Shown piece by piece: positions 51,986 to 60,057 of a stretch of 64,000 nucleotides of DNA. The position numbers and the translations under genes are program-made. Each line of letters starts with the position of its first letter. Position 1 is the stretch's first letter. Source of the DNA: Selenomonadaceae bacterium (lineage in GTDB: Bacteria > Bacillota > Negativicutes > Selenomonadales > Selenomonadaceae); assembly GCA_017549815.1 (NCBI GenBank), contig JAFYNH010000075.1:1-64000 (forward strand), written 5' to 3'. The notes beneath the pieces are model-generated. The model was not told where the DNA came from and made no database searches. It saw only the letters and a program-made list of their open reading frames with translations.

Positions 51986-54900
51986 TTAAGATTTTTTACC
52001 CGAATAACTTACTGCTGGTAAAATACTATTCGACGCGCTTAAATCTGCCTCCTTTTTAAAAACAGAATAATTTACGGAAGAATTTTCAACGATTGAGCTG
52101 ATTTGATTGTCATAAACTGCAAAATTATCATCATCAGCCATAAACCACGCTGAATTTGAATCATTTTTAGCCTTATAAATTTTGGTTTTAGATTCGCCGT
52201 CTTCGATAATCGTTATATTTTTGCCCGCCGCGCCTTCAAGGCTGATTTTCCCTTTGCCGACCGTGAAAATTACTGTGTCGCCCTTAACTGTCGCCTTGCT
52301 GACCGTCCCAGACTCTAAACTAATTTTATCGCCCGCCGAATAATTATAAATTAAATCTTTGCCGTCGCCGTTGCTGTAAACATAAATATTTGCGCCGTCA
52401 CCGCCGTAATAAGTATCATCGCCCGCGCCGCCTATCAATGTACTGTTCCCAGAGCCAGAAATTATTTGATTCGCCTGCGCGTTGCCCGTGATTTTAATAT
52501 CGCCCGTCGTCGCCGAAGCATCGATATTCATTAATCCTTCGCCATATTTATCTACCTCAAAAGACTTTTTCCAATATTTTTTATTGATTGTAGCCGTTTC
52601 GTCGTTGATTTTAACCATTTCTTTTCCGTTCAGCGAATTATGTTCAAAATCGTCCTTATCAATGTAAGTTATACCTGTCTTAGCGGCATTTTTAACCGTA
52701 ATACTTCCTTTTCCGACTTTGAAGATAATATTTCTGCCGCTCGTTGAAATCTGCGCGGTGCCGGAGGCTATCTGTATCGTATCTTTTTCCTCATAATCTG
52801 TTATAACGTCCTTGCCCTCGCCGTCATAGTAAACAAAAACGTCCGCGCCTTTGCCGCCAGTCAAAGTATCGTTGCCGTCCAGACCTTCAAGCGTATCATT
52901 TCCATTGCCGCCGATTATTTTATTGGATTTGTCATTTCCCATAATGTCAACGCCTTGCGTGGCGGCTATCGCGTCTATCGTAACGATATTTTCTCCATAA
53001 GTTTCAGTCTCAAATTTTTTATCGCTGTAGGAACTAGAAAGAGTAATTCCGGTGCTCGCCGCGTTAATCTTGTAGGGCGTATTGGAATAAATGTAATTGT
53101 GTTCGCCTGAAGTGTCGTAATAAGTGACAGTTTTATCCGCCGCACCTTTTATCGTGAGTTTTTCATTAAAAATAACGTCTTTGCCGCTTGTAGTGACGTT
53201 CGCCGCGCCCGATATTGAAATTTTATCTTCCGACGTGTAATCCGTGATGATATTGTTGCCCGAATTATAAATGAACACATCTGAGCCTGCTCCGCCCGTG
53301 ATTGTATTCGACGAACCGAAAATTTTTATCGTATCATTACCCTTGCCGCCGTTAATTGATACTTTTGAGCCGTTCACAGCGATGGTATCGGCATTTTTAC
53401 TGCCCGTTATCGTCGCCTTTTTATAATCCGACGCAAAATTGAATTCGTAACTGCCGCTGACCGTGACTTTATTGTTTAGCGCGGAATTTTTCAGCGTAAT
53501 TTTTTTGCCGCTTATTGAAAGTCCTTTAGTAGCCTTTGCGCCTGTTATTGTCGCCAAATCTTTTGCAGTCGTCGCTTTGGAATATGAAATGGATTTTGAA
53601 TTGCTCGCCAGTGTGTAACCAGCAGTTTTGTAAGAACTTTTGTAGGTGGCAGTGCCGTTGCTGTAACTGAACGCCGCCTTTTTATTTTCTGTTTTGGTAA
53701 CATCATCGGCAAGTTTGAGGGTATATCCGTTGCTAATTGTAACTTTTTCTTTATTGAGAGCGGAATTTTTAACCGTAACGACATTTCCGCTGACAAAAAG
53801 CCCTTTAGTTGATTTAATTCCTGTAACTGTAGCCAAAATTTCTGCCGTCGTTGCCTCTGTGTAAGAAATAGATTTGTTGTCCTTTGCAAGAGAATAACCG
53901 GCTGTTTTGTAGGAACTTTTATAAGTGGCAGTCGTTCCGTCAATATTCCACGCCGCTTTTTTGGTTGAAGGCTTAGGAACGTCGTCATCAAGCTTTAAAG
54001 TGTATCCGTCGCCGCTGATTGTAATTTTTTTCTTATTGACAGACGATTTTGCAACAGTAACGACTTTTCCGCTTAAAGAAATGCCGTCGAGAGATTTTAT
54101 GCCGCTGACTGTGATTAAAGTTTTATCGCTCTTACCATATTTGGCAGTCGTGCCGCTTAGCGTCCATTTATTTTCATCAACAGGCTTATTTTCGCCAACA
54201 ATATTAACCGCAGATAAGCTAGCCGCGCCCATTAACGAAATTTTTCCTGTTACAACAGTCACGATGATATTATCGCCGCTTTTTTTAGTTGAATATGAGC
54301 CACCGCCAATGCTTAGCGTCGAATTTTTATTAAATCCGTAGATAATATCGTTGCCGTCGCCTTCTGCATATTTAAATATGACATTTGAGCCGTCATTGTC
54401 ATCATATGGAATTAAATTACTGTCACAGTTATTTATAATCGTATCGTTCCCTTTTCCGCCGCTGATTGTCACTTTCGAGCCACGGTTCTCAACAGAATCA
54501 TTGCCCGCGCCCGTGTTGATTGTCACTTTCGCGCCTTCATAGTTCTCAACATAATCATAGCCCGCGCCCGTGTTGATTGTGCAATCGTCGCCAGCATCAT
54601 TATAAACGGAATCATTACCTTCGCCAGTGTTGATTGTCACTGAGTCGCTATTGTTCTCAACAGAATCATCGCCCTCGCCAGTGTTGATTGTGCAATATTT
54701 ACTCCAAAAGTTATAAACGGAATCATTTCCTTCGCCAGTGTTGATTGTGCAATACCAGACAGAATTATAAACGGAATCATTGCCTTCGCCCGTGTTGATT
54801 GTGCAATCGGAGCCTCGATAATTATCAACATAATCATTGCCCGCGCCGGTATTTATTGTCACTGAGTCGCCAGAGTTCCAAACATAATCATTGCCCTCGC

Positions 54901-55030
54901 CGGTGTTGATTGTTACGTTTGAACCGCCTGAGTGCGAAGAATCATTCCACCAACCGCCATTATTAATTTCATCATCGCCTGAAGTGCCGCTGAGCAGTGT
55001 ATTTGATAGTGTGTTATTAATTTCAGCCAT
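51986..55030 (-). CDS. RTX-like calcium-binding repeat protein, complete paralogue
   Basis: 1014 residues, MAEI at the N-terminus and no signal peptide. Residues ~15-215 carry about nine INTGxGNDSVYN repeats. Three units of the ~90-residue type follow (GIKSLDGISLSG, GIKSTKGLFVSG, GAKATKGLSISG), against twelve in the paralogue at 1-5385. Then come RTX blocks (GGNGNDTLEGLDGNDTLTGGKGADVFVYY, GGAGDDTYYGGDGANIYVYSNGDGKDLIYNY). The C-terminal ~60 residues, rich in Ser and hydrophobic residues, may be the secretion signal. It is likely exported by a type I system not encoded here. Confidence 0.88.
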   Translation of the reverse strand: MAEINNTLSNTLLSGTSGDDEINNGGWWNDSSHSGGSNVTINTGEGNDYVWNSGDSVTINTGAGNDYVDNYRGSDCTINTGEGNDSVYNSVWYCTINTGEGNDSVYNFWSKYCTINTGEGDDSVENNSDSVTINTGEGNDSVYNDAGDDCTINTGAGYDYVENYEGAKVTINTGAGNDSVENRGSKVTISGGKGNDTIINNCDSNLIPYDDNDGSNVIFKYAEGDGNDIIYGFNKNSTLSIGGGSYSTKKSGDNIIVTVVTGKISLMGAASLSAVNIVGENKPVDENKWTLSGTTAKYGKSDKTLITVSGIKSLDGISLSGKVVTVAKSSVNKKKITISGDGYTLKLDDDVPKPSTKKAAWNIDGTTATYKSSYKTAGYSLAKDNKSISYTEATTAEILATVTGIKSTKGLFVSGNVVTVKNSALNKEKVTISNGYTLKLADDVTKTENKKAAFSYSNGTATYKSSYKTAGYTLASNSKSISYSKATTAKDLATITGAKATKGLSISGKKITLKNSALNNKVTVSGSYEFNFASDYKKATITGSKNADTIAVNGSKVSINGGKGNDTIKIFGSSNTITGGAGSDVFIYNSGNNIITDYTSEDKISISGAANVTTSGKDVIFNEKLTIKGAADKTVTYYDTSGEHNYIYSNTPYKINAASTGITLSSSYSDKKFETETYGENIVTIDAIAATQGVDIMGNDKSNKIIGGNGNDTLEGLDGNDTLTGGKGADVFVYYDGEGKDVITDYEEKDTIQIASGTAQISTSGRNIIFKVGKGSITVKNAAKTGITYIDKDDFEHNSLNGKEMVKINDETATINKKYWKKSFEVDKYGEGLMNIDASATTGDIKITGNAQANQIISGSGNSTLIGGAGDDTYYGGDGANIYVYSNGDGKDLIYNYSAGDKISLESGTVSKATVKGDTVIFTVGKGKISLEGAAGKNITIIEDGESKTKIYKAKNDSNSAWFMADDDNFAVYDNQISSIVENSSVNYSVFKKEADLSASNSILPAVSYSGKKS

Positions 55031-55175
55031 GAAATCATCTCCTTGACTAAAAAAACCGTTGAAAACCTCTCTGACTGCGTAAAAACTGAATCTGCGCGGA
55101 TTTTATCAGAAATTTATTGATTTGTAAACCAAAAATTATTCTGAAGGTAGTTTTGGAGAAAATTTTAGCTTTGAG

Positions 55176-55345
55176 ACAAATTTTGATGATTGAAACTGAT
55201 TTTGGAGTCGTGAAACTGATTTTGGAGTCGTGAAACTGATTTTAGAGCCATGAAAGCGATTTTGGAGCCATGAAACCTATTTCAGAACTGTTTGGAGCTG
55301 TTAAAATGAATTTGGAGCTGTTGAAAGTGATTTTGGCAGTCGATT
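55176..55345. repeat. 20-bp tandem repeats, copy 2
   Basis: Seven to eight units of GATTTTGGAGTCGTGAAACT and variants, of which the first ones are nearly identical at a period of 20. The final units match those of copy 1 near 6300. Confidence 0.75.
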
Positions 55346-55424
55346 TGGAAGGTCAAAATACTGATTCTACATTAGTATAATTTATATATTGGGAGAATGG
55401 CGTAGCAATGCGGGTTTTAATGGG

Positions 55425-55454
55425 CAAAAAAAAATACCCCGTGTTTAGTGGGGG
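55425..55454 (-). terminator. Terminator of the heptosyltransferase operon
   Basis: On minus, CCCC and GGGG pair around a 9-base loop and are followed by nine T (opposite A 55426-55434). It lies ~75 bases after the stop of the last heptosyltransferase gene. Confidence 0.75.
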
Positions 55455-55528
55455 TGAGTTGACGTTTCAGAATGCAAAGTCCGCTATATTGGATTTTGTA
55501 CCTGTGATAAGGTTTCGGAGAGATTTTT

Positions 55529-56830
55529 TTATCGCAAGACGGGCGGCGTCAAATTTTTATCGAGAATCAAACGTTCAATGGCGTTGATAACTTGGCGCGG
55601 ATAAATTTTCTTCTGACATTCAAGTTCCCGTGCAGTTCCGCTGTGGTAAGGGCAAAAATTATCGAAAGCACGAACACGAATATCGCTGTAGCAACCGTTA
55701 CAGACAAGCCGATTTGCCACGCGGTAAGGCGTATAAAATTCGTGCCAATCTTGAGTAAAGCCGCAAATCATCACGACGGGACAGCCAACCGCATTTGCAA
55801 GCCATGACAAGCCACTCGATAACCCGATAAAAAATTCGGCGTGATAAAGCATATTCGCCCGCTCCATTATCGAAAAGTCGCCCGTAAAATCTTCGGCATT
55901 GGCGGGCATTGTGGCAGAATAATTTCCTTCGCAATGAAAATTTTTCTTGTCAATGCAAAAGACGCGATAGCCGAGACTTTTTAAGTAATCAACGACAATG
56001 CGCCAGCCGTCGGGATAAAGCCAACCTTTGCGCGGCGTCGACGCTTGAATCCCTATGCAAACGTAAGGCTCGACGCAAAATCTCTGCGCGGTCGGTTTAA
56101 AAATCGGTTTGGCAGGGAGAATATTCAAGCCTAAAATCGCATTTGCTATTCGGCTTAACGATGTATTGCGAATATCGGCGGGTACAGTCGGGAAGTCGCC
56201 AAAATTCATCATGGGATAATAAGTTGCGTAAGTTCTAAAATTTATCTCGTCAACCTGCGCGAGTGCAGGATAAAAATTTTTAGCAAGTTCACTAAGATAA
56301 TCGGGCAGAGAAATTACGACACGACAATTAAAAATTTTCTTAAACTCCTGCGCGAAAGGCAAAAGTGCCAGAGTATCGCCGAGTCCGCCCTTTTTATGAA
56401 AGGCTAAATGAACAAGTTGCCCCTCTAAATTCAGCGTGTGCTCAAGAATTTTTTTATCGTCAAGAAAAATTTCTACGTGCCAACGGATAAAGTATTTCTC
56501 AACCGAAATCAAGCGCACGTTGGAAATATCTCTGTCAAAAAAGATTTGTCCCGTGTCGAAGTCGCTGATTCGGACATAAAAATTTCCCTGCGGAACTTCA
56601 AGACGCAAACCGCAATTAAAATCTAATCGCAAGCCGTCAATATCTGTAGTCCAAAAAATTTCTTTGTCATCTTCTTCACGCGAAAGACTACATAAAAATT
56701 TTTGAACAAAAGGCAAATCTAACAGCACGGGATCATAAGATTTAGCGACAGGTAATTTTAACTTATCGACGTTTTGAATATGCGACAGATAATCTTGAAG
56801 TTCGCGCACGCAAAAATATAGTTTTCTCAT
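55529..56830 (-). CDS. Autotransporter-type O-heptosyltransferase (TibC/BAHT family), third in operon
   Basis: 433 residues. The N-terminal ~140 residues form a beta-rich domain with FYVRISDFDTGQIFFDRDISNVRLISVEKYFI. A GT9-like fold follows, with HKKGGLGDTLALLPFAQEF, CIGIQASTPRKGWLYPDGWRIVVDYLKSLGYRVF and FFIGLSSGLSWLANAVGCPVVMICGF. The end has a four-Cys iron-finger pattern, LVCNGC, then NFCPYH, then LECQKKI. TibC-like enzymes transfer heptose to Ser residues of adhesins. The start overlaps the previous gene's stop by four bases. Confidence 0.85.
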   Translation of the reverse strand: MRKLYFCVRELQDYLSHIQNVDKLKLPVAKSYDPVLLDLPFVQKFLCSLSREEDDKEIFWTTDIDGLRLDFNCGLRLEVPQGNFYVRISDFDTGQIFFDRDISNVRLISVEKYFIRWHVEIFLDDKKILEHTLNLEGQLVHLAFHKKGGLGDTLALLPFAQEFKKIFNCRVVISLPDYLSELAKNFYPALAQVDEINFRTYATYYPMMNFGDFPTVPADIRNTSLSRIANAILGLNILPAKPIFKPTAQRFCVEPYVCIGIQASTPRKGWLYPDGWRIVVDYLKSLGYRVFCIDKKNFHCEGNYSATMPANAEDFTGDFSIMERANMLYHAEFFIGLSSGLSWLANAVGCPVVMICGFTQDWHEFYTPYRVANRLVCNGCYSDIRVRAFDNFCPYHSGTARELECQKKIYPRQVINAIERLILDKNLTPPVLR

Positions 56831-58155
56831 GTCAAGTTCCTCAAAATCGGCGGCGTTAAATTTTTATCAAGAATTAATCGTTCAATGGCGTTGATAACTT
56901 GGCGCGGATAAATTTTCTTCTGACATTCAAGCTCCCGTGCAGTTCCGTTGTGGTAAGGGCAAGGCTTATGCGTAAAAACTACATTGACATTATTAAAGCA
57001 ACCATTGCAGACAAGTCGATTTGCCACGCGGTAAGGCGTATAAAATTCAAACCAATTCTGCGAAAAGCCGCAAATCATTACAACGGGACAATTCACGGCG
57101 TCGGCAAGCCATGATAAGCCGCTCGACAAGCCGATAAAAAATTCGGCGTGATAAAGCATATTCGCCCGCTCCATTATAGAAAAATTGCCTGTAAAATCTT
57201 CAGCGTTGTCAGGCATTATGACGGAATAATTTTCTTCGCGCTGAACTTTTTCCTTGTCAATGCAAAAGACGCGATAGCCGAGACTTTTTAAGTAGTTGAC
57301 GACAATGCGCCAGCCGTCGGGATAAAGCCAACCTTTGCGCGGCGTCGACGCTTGAATTCCTATGCAAATATAAGGTTCTGGACAAAATCTTTGCGCGGTC
57401 GGTCTAAAAATCGGTTTAGCGGGCAAAGTCTCAATCCCGACTATATAATTCGCCATTCTCGCCAACGGCTCTTTTCTGTAATCGGTCGAACAAAACGGAA
57501 AGTCGCCGCCATACATTTTGTAGAAATAAGTCGCGTAGCCGTCAAAATTTATCTCGTTGGCTTGAGGAATTTCGGGATAAAGATTAGCCGCCAATTCGCG
57601 CAGATATTCGGGTAAAAAAATTTCAACATCGCAATTATTTTTCCGCTTAAACTCTGCAATGGAAGGAAGAAATGCTAACGTATCACCTAGCCCACATCTT
57701 TTGTCGAAAGTTAAAAGAACTTTCTGCCCGTTAAGGTTAAGCGTATGTTCAAAAATTTTCGCGCCGTCAAGACTAACTTCAACCTTCCAACAGATAAAAT
57801 ATTTCTCAACCGAAATCAAGCGCACGTCGGAAATATCTCTGTCAAAAAAAATTTGCCCGCTGTCGTCGCCAATTCTGACATGAAAACTTCCTTCGGGCAC
57901 GTCGAGCCGCAAGCCGAAATTAAAATCCAGTCGCAAGCCTTCAATGCCCGTTTCGCCGACAATTGGGGAATTGCAACCCGCTTCGCGATAAGTATAAATT
58001 TTCATCACGTCGAACAAAAAATTTTGAATGGCGGGCGCGTCGGTCAAGGCAGGAAAATTCGGTTCAAAGTTAGGCGTGTTGTCTAATTCCGTCGTGTTCA
58101 TCACGCCCCGAAGATAGTCACGAATGTCCCGCGCACAAAAATAAAATTTTCTCAT
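56827..58155 (-). CDS. Autotransporter-type O-heptosyltransferase, second in operon
   Basis: 442 residues and clearly homologous to the neighbours, with identical long segments in the donor-binding half (GIQASTPRKGWLYPDGWRIV and CPYHNGTARELECQKKIYPR). The N-terminal half is more diverged, with GLRLDFNFGLRLDVPEGSFH and FDKRCGLGDTLAFLPSIAEF. The four-Cys finger (CNGCFNNVNVVFTHKPC and ECQ) is kept. The gene overlaps both neighbours by four bases (ATGA). Variation is greatest in the acceptor-facing region, which suggests different acceptor sequences. Confidence 0.85.
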   Translation of the reverse strand: MRKFYFCARDIRDYLRGVMNTTELDNTPNFEPNFPALTDAPAIQNFLFDVMKIYTYREAGCNSPIVGETGIEGLRLDFNFGLRLDVPEGSFHVRIGDDSGQIFFDRDISDVRLISVEKYFICWKVEVSLDGAKIFEHTLNLNGQKVLLTFDKRCGLGDTLAFLPSIAEFKRKNNCDVEIFLPEYLRELAANLYPEIPQANEINFDGYATYFYKMYGGDFPFCSTDYRKEPLARMANYIVGIETLPAKPIFRPTAQRFCPEPYICIGIQASTPRKGWLYPDGWRIVVNYLKSLGYRVFCIDKEKVQREENYSVIMPDNAEDFTGNFSIMERANMLYHAEFFIGLSSGLSWLADAVNCPVVMICGFSQNWFEFYTPYRVANRLVCNGCFNNVNVVFTHKPCPYHNGTARELECQKKIYPRQVINAIERLILDKNLTPPILRNLT

Positions 58156-59480
58156 GTCAAGTTCCTCAAAATCGGCGGCGTCAAATTTTTATCGATAATT
58201 AAACGTTCAATGGCATTGATTACTTGGCGTGGAGAAATTTTCTTTTGACATTCAAGTTCCCGCGCAGTTCCATTGTGGTAAGGGCAGGGCTTATGCGTAA
58301 AAACTACGCGGACATCATTAAAGCAACCGTTACAGACAAGACGATTCGCCACTCTATACGGCGTATAGAATTCGTGCCAATCTTGAGTGAAACCAGCAAT
58401 CATCACGACGGGACAATCAACCGCGTTTGCAATCCACGCTAAGCCGCTCGACAGCCCGATAAAAAATTCAGCATGATAAAGCATATTCGTCCGCTCCATG
58501 ATAGAAAAGTCGCCTGTAAAATCTTCAGCGTTGTCGGGCATTATGACGGAATAATTTTCTTCGCGCTGAACTTTTTCCTTATCAATGCAAAAGACGCGAT
58601 AGCCGAGACTTTTAAGATAATTGACAACAATCCGCCAGCCGTCGGGATAAAGCCAGCCCTTAGTCGGCGTCGACGCTTGAATTCCTATGCAAACATAAGG
58701 CTCATTACAAAATCTCTGCGCGGTCGGCTTAAAAATCGGCTTGGCAGGAAGAATATTAATCCCTAATATAGAACCCGCCATTCGCTCCAAACAATTATTT
58801 CTGGGGTCGACGGGCAGATAAGGCAACGGATTTATTATGGCAATCAGATAAAACGTCGCGTAACTTTCAAAGCCTACGCGGTCGACTTGCTTAAGCGCGG
58901 GATAAAGATGAGCCGTAATTTCTTTAAGATATTCGGATAGAAGAATCGAAACGCTACAATTAAAACGCCGCCGAAATTCTTCAACCGTCGGGAGCATTGC
59001 CAATGTATCGCCCAAAGGAGCACGATACCTAAAAACAATCTGCACGGAATGCCCTTCAGGATTAAATACGTGTTCAAAAATTTTCGCGCCGTCAAGACTG
59101 ACTTCAACCTTCCAGCGGATAAAATATTTTTCAAACGAAATTAAGCGCACGTCGGAAATATCTCTGTCGAAAAAAATCTGCCCGCAGTCGTCGCCGATTC
59201 TGACATGAAAATTTCCTTCAGGCACGTCGAGCCGCAAGCCAAAATTAAAGTCCAGTCGCAATCCCTCAATGCCCGTTTCAAAGTAAATCGGAGCCTCGCA
59301 ATACTCCGCGCAGTTCGGATAAACTTTCATCAAGTCGAATAAAAATTTCTGGATAACTGGCGCGTCCGTCAATTCGGGCATAGTCGGCTTGAAGTTCGTA
59401 ACTTTTTCCAATTCGCCCACGTCTATTATTTGCCAAATGTAATCGCGAATATCCCGCGCACAAAAAATTAATTTCCTCAT
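58152..59480 (-). CDS. Autotransporter-type O-heptosyltransferase, first in operon
   Basis: 442 residues from the ATG at 59480, which lies after GGAGCTTTGAG; the frame open to 59696 has no site there. The architecture is as in the two following genes: beta-rich N-terminus (GLRLDFNFGLRLDVPEGNFH), GDTLAMLPTVEEF, GIQASTPTKGWLYPDGWRI, FFIGLSSGLAWIANAVDCPVVM, and a four-Cys finger. It heads the translationally coupled trio. Its upstream region faces the SpeD-like gene. Confidence 0.85.
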   Translation of the reverse strand: MRKLIFCARDIRDYIWQIIDVGELEKVTNFKPTMPELTDAPVIQKFLFDLMKVYPNCAEYCEAPIYFETGIEGLRLDFNFGLRLDVPEGNFHVRIGDDCGQIFFDRDISDVRLISFEKYFIRWKVEVSLDGAKIFEHVFNPEGHSVQIVFRYRAPLGDTLAMLPTVEEFRRRFNCSVSILLSEYLKEITAHLYPALKQVDRVGFESYATFYLIAIINPLPYLPVDPRNNCLERMAGSILGINILPAKPIFKPTAQRFCNEPYVCIGIQASTPTKGWLYPDGWRIVVNYLKSLGYRVFCIDKEKVQREENYSVIMPDNAEDFTGDFSIMERTNMLYHAEFFIGLSSGLAWIANAVDCPVVMIAGFTQDWHEFYTPYRVANRLVCNGCFNDVRVVFTHKPCPYHNGTARELECQKKISPRQVINAIERLIIDKNLTPPILRNLT

Positions 59481-59550
59481 CTCAAAGCTCCATAAAAAAA
59501 TTTCTTCGATTTTAATTCGGCGGGAAAAATTTTTCAAGCGTCGAATTTTT

Positions 59551-59579
59551 TTGCGCTGTTTATCGATACCTGCTATAAT
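59551..59579 (+). promoter_or_regulatory. Predicted promoter of the SpeD-like operon
   Basis: TTGCGC (59551-59556) and TATAAT (59574-59579) are 17 bases apart. The start codon follows 31 bases later. Confidence 0.55.
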
Positions 59580-59610
59580 CTGCGCGAAAAAAATTTTCAT
59601 GGAGGACACA

Positions 59611-60057
59611 ATGAAGATATTAGCAAGACAACTTACTTTGGATTTGTATAACTGCGACACGAGCCGACTCGGTAAGGTCGACGAAATAAAGGACACGTTG
59701 AATCGCGTCGTTGGTAATGAACCGAACCTTGCCGCCGATGTTATCGACGAAGGACATTATTCGATTATCGGCGCGTTTTCCGAAGGGCATATTGCTTTGC
59801 ACGTCTACAAGGAATTGCGCTACGTCGCCGCCGACATTTTTACTTGTACCGAATCCGAAGAACCCGAAGAACTTTCAAAGGTTATCAAGCAATTTTTCCG
59901 CCCCGATAAAATTAAGTCGACGTTCCTAAAGCGCGGCGATTTCGGATTGGAGCGCGAGATTAAACCTAAAATAACAGTGCGAGTCGCGCCATTGCGTCGA
60001 GTGAAAAACGCGGGCGCAAAAGTCGTAAGAAAATTAGTACGGAGGGGCAAAGAATGA
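59611..60057 (+). CDS. SpeD-like protein without the pyruvoyl-forming serine
   Basis: 148 residues from the ATG at 59611, five bases after GGAGG; earlier ATG codons lack a site. The protein aligns with the prokaryotic S-adenosylmethionine decarboxylase fold: a start with LTLDLYNCD, GHYSIIGAFSEGHIALHVYKE, then YVAADIFTC (the catalytic Cys, residue 79). In SpeD the chain is cut in Glu-Ser-His and the Ser becomes the pyruvoyl group. Here the motif is Glu-Gly59-His, so the canonical cofactor cannot form. A basic tail of ~30 residues is extra. It overlaps the CobT-like gene by four bases. Confidence 0.78.
   Translation: MKILARQLTLDLYNCDTSRLGKVDEIKDTLNRVVGNEPNLAADVIDEGHYSIIGAFSEGHIALHVYKELRYVAADIFTCTESEEPEELSKVIKQFFRPDKIKSTFLKRGDFGLEREIKPKITVRVAPLRRVKNAGAKVVRKLVRRGKE

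Larger units (their letters stand above)
55031..55528. other. Non-coding region carrying copy 2 of the repeated upstream module
   Basis: No gene is seen. From ~55150 to ~55520 the sequence matches 6170-6560: the 20-bp tandem repeats, then the block from ATACTGATTCTACATT to AATGGCGTAGCAATGCG, then a terminator hairpin, then GTTGACGTTTCAGAATGC. Both copies lie ~100-150 bases upstream of a minus-strand operon that contains an RTX-like gene. Confidence 0.75.
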
